A DNA stretch of 7,045 nucleotides from Sulfurospirillum sp. UBA1314. Lineage in GTDB: Bacteria > Campylobacterota > Campylobacteria > Campylobacterales > Sulfurospirillaceae. The position numbers and the translations under genes were made by a program. Where the stretch lies: contig DBTO01000014.1 of NCBI GenBank assembly GCA_002307095.1, forward strand, positions 1 through 7,045, written 5' to 3'. Of the stretch, positions 1-5,412 are shown piece after piece. Numbering within the stretch: position 1 is the first letter of the stretch; each line of letters begins with the position of its first letter. The notes beneath the pieces were generated by a model. That model ran no database searches, was not told the DNA's origin, and was given only the letters and a program-made list of their open reading frames with translations.

Positions 1-9
1 CATTTCCAT

Positions 10-39
10 AGGGGTCAGGGCTAAATTTTTAACTTTTTA
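10..39 (+). repeat. Left terminal inverted repeat of the RAYT element
   Basis: The outer part reads AGGGGTCAGGGCTAAA and is followed by a T-rich inner part. It is complementary to 828-857 at 29 of 30 positions; the mismatch is position 26 against 841. The transposase stop codon (29-31) and its last two to three codons lie inside this repeat, so the gene and its end are fused. Confidence 0.9.
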
Positions 40-787
40 GGATTTTACTGACTCCTGCAACGCTTAGAGAGCAATTTCGCGCAACGTCACTTTTGCTATA
101 CCCATCGTCATAGGCTTTTTTGATTGCTTCGTTTCGCTCTGGTTTACTCTTTACATGTAAGAAATAATTTTCAAGTTTTTCGTTGTGCAAAGGTGCGACT
201 TGCCCCTCTTCGTGTTTGTATTTTGTTTGATGAAAAGCGTCTATATTGGAGCGCTCTGCTACACTGAGCGGAATGTTTAAAAGCTCCAATAACTCTTTGG
301 TATTGTAATCGCGCAAGATAAATGAATTTTGCAAAAAAAGAGGCACCGCATCTTTTAAAATGCTGTACGTTGCACAGTACAGGTACTCGCCAATTTTTTG
401 ACTTATCCCCGCTTTTACAGGATTGTTTTCGATGTACTTAAAGAGGGTAAAAAGGTACTTTTCATCCAAAACGTACCATGATTTGAAGCGATCTTGCCAC
501 AAATGCCCCACGCGGTCATGACGTTTATTGAAATAACTTGCATACTGCGAACTAAGTTGGCGCATACCTGAGGAGAGATTTTCGCGTGTGTTTTGCACTA
601 AAATGTGATAGTGGTTATCCATCAAACAAAACGCATGAATGTTGAACTTGTACTCTCTAGCAGTACTTGCCATCAGTTCGATAAACTTCGCTTTGTCCTT
701 TTCGTCTTCAAAAACCTTCCCCTTAGCAACACCACGGTTGTAAACGTGATGGTAGCCTAAGCTTTCGATGCGCAATCTTCGTGGCAT
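29..787 (-). CDS. REP-associated tyrosine transposase (Y1/HUH, IS200-like superfamily)
   Basis: The 252-residue protein belongs to the Y1_Tnp/RAYT group, which cleaves and rejoins single-stranded DNA at hairpin-bearing ends through a covalent phosphotyrosine intermediate. The N-terminal YHHVYNRG block (12-19) is followed by the metal-binding HUH motif in MDNHYHILV (His59 and His61). The segment KYIENNPVKAG (117-127) carries the likely catalytic Tyr118. The block GHLWQDRF (94-101) is also typical of the group. Residues about 218-252 look like a helix-turn-helix tail (AIKKAYDDGYSKSDVA, then LSVAGVSKIL), as in longer RAYTs. The start is supported by AGAGGG about 5 nt upstream on the minus strand. 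The stop lies within the left inverted repeat. No frameshift or missing catalytic residue is visible, so the enzyme could be active. Family assignment is firm; the host-specific name is not known. Confidence 0.93.
   Translation of the reverse strand: MPRRLRIESLGYHHVYNRGVAKGKVFEDEKDKAKFIELMASTAREYKFNIHAFCLMDNHYHILVQNTRENLSSGMRQLSSQYASYFNKRHDRVGHLWQDRFKSWYVLDEKYLFTLFKYIENNPVKAGISQKIGEYLYCATYSILKDAVPLFLQNSFILRDYNTKELLELLNIPLSVAERSNIDAFHQTKYKHEEGQVAPLHNEKLENYFLHVKSKPERNEAIKKAYDDGYSKSDVARNCSLSVAGVSKILKS
151..160. repeat. TTACATGTAA palindrome inside the transposase gene
   Basis: This 10-bp perfect palindrome encodes Leu-His-Val within the transposase. It is one of four TACATGTA sites in the window. 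The site at 1322-1329 in the membrane-protein gene also encodes Leu-His-Val (TTA CAT GTA). Confidence 0.5.
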
Positions 788-803
788 ACTTACCCTCTTT
801 TTT

Positions 804-812
804 TGCTAAAAT
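804..812 (+). promoter_or_regulatory. Possible outward-facing extended -10 promoter
   Basis: The plus strand reads TGCTAAAAT, a TGn extension plus TAAAAT (5/6 to TATAAT). It points out of the element toward the membrane-protein gene that begins at 874. A transcript starting near 819 would carry the right inverted repeat in its leader. No -35 match was seen. This is inference from the motif and its position. Confidence 0.35.
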
Positions 813-819
813 TGTACCA
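811..819 (-). promoter_or_regulatory. Extended -10 promoter of the transposase gene
   Basis: The minus strand reads TGGTACAAT, an extended -10 (TGn plus TACAAT, 5/6 to consensus), about 24 nt upstream of the transposase ATG. No good -35 is present, which is common in Campylobacterota. It sits between the right inverted repeat and the gene. Assigned by motif only. Confidence 0.5.
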
Positions 820-827
820 CAGAATGT

Positions 828-857
828 TAAAAAGTTAAAAGTTTAGCCCTGACCCCT
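828..857 (-). repeat. Right terminal inverted repeat of the RAYT element
   Basis: This is the inverted partner of 10-39, ending TTTAGCCCTGACCCCT on the plus strand. It lies upstream of the transposase start on the minus strand and 16 bp before the chosen start of the neighbouring plus-strand gene. Confidence 0.9.
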
Positions 858-873
858 TTTTGAAAGAATGTGC

Positions 874-1377
874 ATGAATGAATCTGTTTTAAAAGTCGTG
901 ATTATTGCGGCTATACTTTTGATGTTTGGTGTTCTTTATGTGACAGGTATCGCTTTTGTGCTGGAGCAACATTCTTCCTCAATTTTAATCTTACATAAGC
1001 TCTCAGCGCTTATTATTATCGGGCTTTTAGGTGTGCATGCGTGGCTTCGACGCTGTACAATTCGAAAACTGTTGCAAGAGTGTATTGCGATCGCTTGCAA
1101 CACACAGATCCACCATGAAGATAACATAGACTTTCTCATGCGCACAACTAAAAACCAATCGTTTCAAGAACTCTGTGCCTTATTTCAGTGTGATACCACA
1201 TTTCTGCAACAAAAGCTTTTAGAAAACCACGTAAAAATCAACAATGTTGACGATACGTTAAAAACAATTGCAAAGGCAAATGACAAAGATATGTACCAAA
1301 TACTTTTACTGATGATCAAGTTACATGTAGAAAAAAATAGCCCTTCGATGATTGATGCCAATGCTTGTCTAAAATAA
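874..1377 (+). CDS. Small membrane protein, DUF4405-like (two TM helices, C-terminal helical domain)
   Basis: The protein has 167 residues from ATG 874, or 169 from ATG 868. I prefer 874 because the weak purine tract GAAAG (862-866) is 7 nt away, against 1 nt for 868. Numbered from 868, helix 1 spans about residues 9-31 and helix 2 about 44-61, followed by the basic stretch RRCTIRK. His43 and His57 flank and sit in helix 2, resembling the histidines of DUF4405/cytochrome-b-like membrane proteins that may bind haem; this is resemblance only. The soluble tail is helical. Its pattern, ELCALFQCD with a later TLKTIAKAN and a closing MYQILLLM, resembles the small tail domain found on some DUF4405 proteins. 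The function is unknown. It is convergent with the receptor gene, and the RAYT element may have separated it from its original promoter. Confidence 0.8.
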   Translation: MNESVLKVVIIAAILLMFGVLYVTGIAFVLEQHSSSILILHKLSALIIIGLLGVHAWLRRCTIRKLLQECIAIACNTQIHHEDNIDFLMRTTKNQSFQELCALFQCDTTFLQQKLLENHVKINNVDDTLKTIAKANDKDMYQILLLMIKLHVEKNSPSMIDANACLK

Positions 1378-1389
1378 TTTACATGTAAA
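1378..1389. repeat. TTTACATGTAAA 12-bp palindrome
   Basis: This perfect palindrome starts immediately after the stop codon of the plus-strand gene and overlaps the left arm of the terminator hairpin. Its core TACATGTA also occurs at 152-159, 1322-1329 and 5550-5557. No function is known to me. Confidence 0.6.
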
Positions 1390-1408
1390 GAGGCGCATGC
1401 CTCTTTAC
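1385..1408. terminator. Hairpin between convergent genes, probable bidirectional terminator
   Basis: A perfect 10-bp stem (GTAAAGAGGC with GCCTCTTTAC) closes a GCAT loop. It lies 8 nt after the stop of the plus-strand gene and 45 nt after the receptor stop on the minus strand. The minus-strand side is followed by an AT-rich run (ATGTAAATTATTTT). The plus-strand side lacks a U tract, so termination is more convincing for the receptor transcript. Confidence 0.6.
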
Positions 1409-1453
1409 GATTACCCCAACCCAAGTAAAACTATTATTTATAAAAATCCATTC

Positions 1454-3787
1454 CTAAAACTTCATAGTTACATTAAAAGCAATACTTCTAGGATTTTCTG
1501 ACAACATATTACTAGATGCCCAATAATCTTCTCCAGTTATATTTGTTGCATAGATTCTAAAAGTAGTATTATACCCATCAATTTTTGTCTCATATCTAAC
1601 ACCTAAATCTACTGTTGTATAATCTGGTAATTCTTCAGTATTGGCACTATCCATCCATTGCGTTCCTGTATAGTAAATTCCACCGTTTACATAGATTTTT
1701 GGCATAACGGGAAGCCTATACTCTGCATATATTTTTGCTTGATATTTAGCAACTTCTGTTGCTTCTTTGCCTTCTAAAGTCTTATCTTCTGTTTTTTCTA
1801 TTTTTGGACTCAGATAGGTAAGTCCACCTTGCAGGGTTAAACTATCAGTGGCTTTTCCTGTCACTAAAACTTCAATGCCTTGATTGACTTGCAGTCCGTC
1901 TTGTGTAGTTGTTTGTGTTTTACCATTTCCACTATCAGCAAACGTTTCAGTCATATTATTCGCTTTTTCGATTCTAAATAGTGCCGTACTCAGCAATAAA
2001 TCTTGGTTGATAGCATATTTTGCTCCAATTTCATACTGTTTACTCACAAGCGGTTTAAAAACTTTACCGTCGTTTGTATCTGCTGGATTATCAACCACAT
2101 CGCCATTTTGTAGACTTTCCATATACGTTATATAAGTCGTTAAATCTTTGATTGGTTTATAGATGAGCGAAAAAGTTGGTGTTATCTCTGATTCATCATA
2201 TTGTATAATTCCTTGTCCATTTTTATTTTCCATGGAAGCTAAATTTGCTCCTATTAATGCACTCCATTGTTCATTAAAAGTGATATTGTCTCCTAAAACA
2301 ATGTTCTTATTATTATATTTTTGTTTTAAATAATTATCTGCACTTAATGCATTAGCTACGTTCCAAGTCATTAAATCACTGTTATTTGTATAAGTATCAC
2401 TATCCCAAGTTCCAATTACATCGCCACCTTTAACCTTCGCCGTTCCCAAAGAACCTCCAAAAGTTAAATTATGCTGAATATAACCTGTATTAAACTCTCC
2501 ATCTAAATAAGCATAAGCTCCATGATTTGTAGTTGTTTCTTTTCCCATATCCCAATAATTTCTTGAAAAAGTTCCAGTATTAGCATTAAATCTATTAATA
2601 AACCAATGTGCTAATCTATCGGCTTCTTTATAGATATATGCCGTTCTAAGTTTTAAATTTTCACTAAAATTGTAATTGGCTTTTAACTCCACTTTATCTG
2701 AATCTACATTATTATAACTCCAATCAGGGGAATAAGATTTACTTGTATCAAAAGCATCTGGCATTTTTCCTGTAATAACCCACAATGGAGTTACTCCATT
2801 TATATGGGATTCCCTATGAGAAGCATAAAGTTGTAGTTGCAAATCATCAGTTGGTTTATAGTCAAATGAAACTGCAATTAACTTTTCTTCATTTGAATTA
2901 TTATCTTTTGCTGTGTCACCGTCTTGATAGTTAGCATTTACTCTAACTGATAGCTTGTCATTTATTTTTTGAGAACTATCCACTGAAGTATAGTAGTTTT
3001 CTCCACCATTATTTCCAATAGATACATTTGTAAATGGCGTTGCTGTTGGGTATTTTAAAGTATAGTTTATAGTACCGCCTACATTTCCTACACCATATAA
3101 AAATCCATTAAGTCCGCTTATAATTTCAACTCTTTCTACTTCTTTTAATCCAACTCCAAAGTTTGATGAAGGTATTGGAATACCGTCTATTAAAGCTGAA
3201 CCAATAGCAAATCCTCTAATACTATTTCCTAATTCGCCATTATATGATGCATTCCCATTACTTTGCAAAACTGAATTTTGTTTAGCAACTTGCCCCATAT
3301 TTGACGTAATAGTGTTTTCTAAAAAGTCAGATGACATAACACTCATAGAATACGGCGTATCTTGAAGACTCAAATTTCCCCAAACCCCCAGTGTTTTAGT
3401 TTTTTCAACCAAATACCCCTCTTCCGCCGTGCCTTCTTCTTGACTTGCACTAATCGAAATTCCCTCTAATTCCGTTGGTTCATTCTCTTTTCGCTCTTCG
3501 ATCATAATCGTGCCATTTTTGACTTTTGCTTTAAGCCCGCTCTTTTTTAAGATCGTGTCGAGTGCTTTTTGTAAGCCTTCCACATTGGAAATCGCAGGGG
3601 CATTTCCTTTGTTTTCCAATAATTTAGCATCCACCAAGTACGGCAAGCCCGCTTGATCCGATATTTTTTCGATTGCCTTTTTCAGTGGCATAGAAGCAAT
3701 CGTATAGATGTCGTTGCTGCTTGCAAACACAATGGCACTTAAAGACGTCGCCAAAACAAATGCCCGTAAGGATGTTTTATATCCCAT
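1454..3787 (-). CDS. TonB-dependent siderophore-type receptor with STN signalling domain (FecA/FpvA type)
   Basis: This 777-residue outer-membrane receptor belongs to the class that imports ferric chelates with TonB energy and signals ligand occupancy inward. A signal peptide spans about 1-23 (hydrophobic VLATSLSAIVFA). The STN domain, about 24-97, would contact FecR in the periplasm. A TonB-box candidate, LEGISIS, lies near 108. The plug, about 130-248, contains SIRGF (189-193), ERVEIISG (218-225), FLYG (229-232) and GGTINY. The barrel occupies about 255-777 and ends in Phe, as outer-membrane barrels usually do. AAGGA lies 6 nt upstream of the ATG. It is the last gene of the sigma/anti-sigma/receptor set, 98 bp after fecR, with a Fur-like operator in that gap. 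GC content drops sharply between the STN and plug regions, suggesting a chimeric gene. The ligand is undetermined, and no transporter or TonB genes are in view. Confidence 0.92.
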   Translation of the reverse strand: MGYKTSLRAFVLATSLSAIVFASSNDIYTIASMPLKKAIEKISDQAGLPYLVDAKLLENKGNAPAISNVEGLQKALDTILKKSGLKAKVKNGTIMIEERKENEPTELEGISISASQEEGTAEEGYLVEKTKTLGVWGNLSLQDTPYSMSVMSSDFLENTITSNMGQVAKQNSVLQSNGNASYNGELGNSIRGFAIGSALIDGIPIPSSNFGVGLKEVERVEIISGLNGFLYGVGNVGGTINYTLKYPTATPFTNVSIGNNGGENYYTSVDSSQKINDKLSVRVNANYQDGDTAKDNNSNEEKLIAVSFDYKPTDDLQLQLYASHRESHINGVTPLWVITGKMPDAFDTSKSYSPDWSYNNVDSDKVELKANYNFSENLKLRTAYIYKEADRLAHWFINRFNANTGTFSRNYWDMGKETTTNHGAYAYLDGEFNTGYIQHNLTFGGSLGTAKVKGGDVIGTWDSDTYTNNSDLMTWNVANALSADNYLKQKYNNKNIVLGDNITFNEQWSALIGANLASMENKNGQGIIQYDESEITPTFSLIYKPIKDLTTYITYMESLQNGDVVDNPADTNDGKVFKPLVSKQYEIGAKYAINQDLLLSTALFRIEKANNMTETFADSGNGKTQTTTQDGLQVNQGIEVLVTGKATDSLTLQGGLTYLSPKIEKTEDKTLEGKEATEVAKYQAKIYAEYRLPVMPKIYVNGGIYYTGTQWMDSANTEELPDYTTVDLGVRYETKIDGYNTTFRIYATNITGEDYWASSNMLSENPRSIAFNVTMKF

Positions 3788-3793
3788 GATGAT

Positions 3794-3798
3794 TCCTT
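3794..3798 (-). promoter_or_regulatory. Ribosome binding site of the receptor gene
   Basis: AAGGA on the minus strand lies 6 nt before the ATG at 3787. It is the clearest Shine-Dalgarno match of the three iron genes and supports the chosen start, which is followed directly by a good signal peptide. Confidence 0.65.
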
Positions 3799-3809
3799 TT
3801 TGTCTATTT

Positions 3810-3824
3810 TGAGAATGATTCTCT
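3810..3824. promoter_or_regulatory. Fur-box-like operator upstream of the receptor gene
   Basis: TGAGAATGATTCTCT matches the Fur 7-1-7 consensus (TGATAAT-n-ATTATCA) at 11 of 14 positions and contains a perfect 6-1-6 inverted repeat (GAGAAT-G-ATTCTC, 3811-3823). It lies 22 bp upstream of the receptor ATG. Iron-dependent Fur repression is inferred from the match and the downstream gene. Confidence 0.7.
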
Positions 3825-3885
3825 AAAGTGTAAGACGGAGAAAAAAAGAAAAGGAGGACATTTTCAAGAAAAAAACGACAAATTG

Positions 3886-4860
3886 TTATTTTAAGGCTTC
3901 AGTTTTGGGTGAAATCACAATTCGTTTTTCATGCCTTTCGATTTTAAAAGAGTAGATATTTCGTAGTGCAAATAAAAATTTATCTACATCTTTTGACTGA
4001 AACGACCCTGTAACATACACTAAAGAAGGATCAAACTCCGAGGTTACAAAAGCGAGGTCGTTGTATCTTCCAAAACTCTGAAGTGCTTGCATCAGCGGTG
4101 TTTTGTCAAAGGAGACAATGCCTTTCGTCCATAAAGCAAATTTTGCGGTATCAAACGGCTTGACAAAAAGCAGGTGTGCACTTTTGCCATCAAACACAAG
4201 GCTCTCACCTTTTTTCAAGGTTGCAAGAAGAGCATTGTTTGCTCTTTCGTTGATTTGCACACTCCCATTTAAGACATAAATGGAGGTGAGATCATTCAAA
4301 TAACTCACAGAAAAATAGGTTCCTAAAACGCTCACATCCAGATGTGGACTTTTAACGATAAACGGACGTTTTTCATTTTTGGTGACTTCAAAGGTCGCTT
4401 GCCCTTGCGTTAGAAAAACTTCACGCTTAGTATCGTAATAGGTAATCGAAAGTTTCGTACTTGCATCCATTCGCACTTTTGAAGCATCGGGTAGTAAAAT
4501 TTCTTGTGCTTCGTAAGCAGTTTGTATCTCGTGTGTACGTTTAAACTGACTGTAGGCATACGCTTCAAAAATCCCGATACAGGCAAAAATCACCACAGCA
4601 GCTGCTGCTAACGGTTTAAAATATGCTGTAAAAACTCTTTTTTGAGGCGTGCTTTCTTGTACAAGGCTATTTTGCATCTCTTGGGGCAATGTTTGAAACA
4701 GTGTCTCTATCTGTAAAAGTGCATCATACGCGTTACGATGTTCTTCTTTTTGAAGCCATCGCTCAAATTCATTGTGTGCTTCATTTGCAAGCGGCTCTCT
4801 ATTGGCGATATGCCAATATGCGGCTTGTTCATCTATAATGTGTTGCTCATTTAATGTCAT
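3886..4860 (-). CDS. FecR-family anti-sigma factor / signal transducer
   Basis: This 324-residue inner-membrane protein would relay occupancy of the outer-membrane receptor to the ECF sigma factor. The cytoplasmic N-terminal FecR/DUF4880 region, about 10-60, has the typical AAYWHIANR and FERWLQKEEHRNAYDAL patterns. One membrane helix spans about 84-104 (LAAAAVVIFACIGIFEAYAY). The periplasmic FecR domain, about 112-205, contains LLPDASKVRMDASTKL and the RPFIVKSPHLDVSVLGTYFSV block. A C-terminal DUF4974/STN-like domain covers about 232-318 and is the expected contact for the receptor's STN domain. The start overlaps the sigma gene's stop (ATGA), indicating translational coupling; the upstream Shine-Dalgarno is weak. 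The family is secure. Whether it acts as an anti-sigma factor or is also needed to activate the sigma factor cannot be told from sequence. Confidence 0.93.
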   Translation of the reverse strand: MTLNEQHIIDEQAAYWHIANREPLANEAHNEFERWLQKEEHRNAYDALLQIETLFQTLPQEMQNSLVQESTPQKRVFTAYFKPLAAAAVVIFACIGIFEAYAYSQFKRTHEIQTAYEAQEILLPDASKVRMDASTKLSITYYDTKREVFLTQGQATFEVTKNEKRPFIVKSPHLDVSVLGTYFSVSYLNDLTSIYVLNGSVQINERANNALLATLKKGESLVFDGKSAHLLFVKPFDTAKFALWTKGIVSFDKTPLMQALQSFGRYNDLAFVTSEFDPSLVYVTGSFQSKDVDKFLFALRNIYSFKIERHEKRIVISPKTEALK

Positions 4861-5330
4861 AATGGTTCTTCTTTTAAGGCTTCTTTGAGTTTTAATAACC
4901 CGCGCGTGATGAGTTTTTCGGTTGTCTCTTTGGTAGCATTCATTCTCTGCGCAATCTGTGTTTTGGAGTGACCTTCAATCAGATAGAGCACCAAAGCTTG
5001 TTTTGCTTTTTTAGGGAAGGTGTCGAGTATTTTTAAAAGGTGTTTTTGTTGGGATTCGTGCATGACAATAGCGTGTGGTTCTTCCTCTTTAGGAATACAC
5101 AATGATCCTTCTTCATAAGGGGTATTGTGATGTTCTTTTGATTTGCGAAAATCATCGATGATAATATTTCTAGCTGTTTTATAAAGATAGGCTTTAGGAT
5201 GTTTAATCTCCATTGTTTTTTCGGCTTGAATCATACGCAAATACGCCTCTTGCACGACATCAAGCGCATACTCTTTGTTATGTAAAAGTTTTTTTGCAAA
5301 TATAACAATCTCTTTGTAATACGTTAACAT
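4857..5330 (-). CDS. ECF sigma factor, FecI type
   Basis: This 157-residue sigma-70 family ECF factor would direct RNA polymerase to the receptor promoter. Region 2 spans about 5-65, with the core-binding DVVQEAYLRM (24-33) and the -10 recognition stretch YLYKTARNIIIDDFRK (48-63). Region 4 spans about 96-150, with the helix-turn-helix HSKTQIAQRMNATKETTEKLITRGLLKLKE split across 121-150. The length is slightly short but normal for FecI-type factors. The order sigma, FecR, STN receptor on one strand is the classic cell-surface-signalling arrangement. A Fur-like operator overlaps the probable -10 upstream. The Shine-Dalgarno (GGCGGA, a few nt before ATG) is poor. Ferric citrate is not implied by the family name. 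Confidence 0.92.
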   Translation of the reverse strand: MLTYYKEIVIFAKKLLHNKEYALDVVQEAYLRMIQAEKTMEIKHPKAYLYKTARNIIIDDFRKSKEHHNTPYEEGSLCIPKEEEPHAIVMHESQQKHLLKILDTFPKKAKQALVLYLIEGHSKTQIAQRMNATKETTEKLITRGLLKLKEALKEEPL

Positions 5331-5349
5331 TTTCCGCCAATTAAAATAA

Positions 5350-5364
5350 TGAGAAATATTATCA
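5350..5364. promoter_or_regulatory. Fur-box-like operator upstream of the sigma gene
   Basis: The minus strand reads TGATAATATTTCTCA, 12 of 14 to the Fur 7-1-7 consensus. On the plus strand, 5345-5363 matches 15 of 19 positions of the classical Fur box. It lies 19 bp upstream of the sigma start. Repression by iron-loaded Fur is inferred. Confidence 0.72.
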
Positions 5365-5384
5365 TAATTCTAACTGGAGTGCAA
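5358..5384 (-). promoter_or_regulatory. Probable sigma-70 promoter of the ECF sigma/FecR operon
   Basis: GATAAT (5358-5363, minus strand, 5/6 to TATAAT) is a likely -10, about 27 nt before the ATG. A weak -35 candidate, TTGCAC (5379-5384), lies 15 bp upstream. The -10 lies inside the Fur-like operator, so repressor and polymerase would exclude each other. A -10 shifted by one to three bases is equally possible in this AT-rich stretch. Confidence 0.45.
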
Positions 5385-5412
5385 ATGGTGAATATAACTC
5401 TCAAAAAAGAGC

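Larger units (their letters stand above)
10..857 (-). mobile_element. RAYT (REP-associated tyrosine transposase) element, complete
   Basis: This is a single-gene element bounded by a 30-bp terminal inverted repeat (10-39 and 828-857, one mismatch). It contains one minus-strand HUH/Y1 transposase gene that fills almost the whole interval. Ends beginning AGGGGTCAGGG are familiar from elements of this transposase group. The gene is open from start to stop with its catalytic motifs present, so the element looks structurally intact. No target-site duplication is evident outside the repeats, as expected for single-strand HUH transposition. Its right end lies just upstream of the plus-strand gene that begins at 874. 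Boundaries are inferred from the repeat alone. Confidence 0.8.

Noticed and set aside
10..857. CRISPR or retron-like interpretation of the inverted repeats
   Set aside because: There are only two copies, in inverted orientation, framing a transposase gene; no spacers, reverse transcriptase or Cas genes are present.
936..1424. Minus-strand open frames of 69 and 79 codons opposite the membrane-protein gene
   Set aside because: They lie antisense to a gene with clear membrane helices, show no domain or Shine-Dalgarno support, and the second reads through the terminator hairpin.
1884..2135. Plus-strand open frame inside the receptor gene
   Set aside because: It is antisense to the well-supported beta-barrel coding sequence and has no family features.
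3849..3860. AAGGAGG Shine-Dalgarno-like sequence on the plus strand
   Set aside because: No start codon or open frame follows at a suitable distance; it is part of the purine-rich complement of the receptor promoter region.
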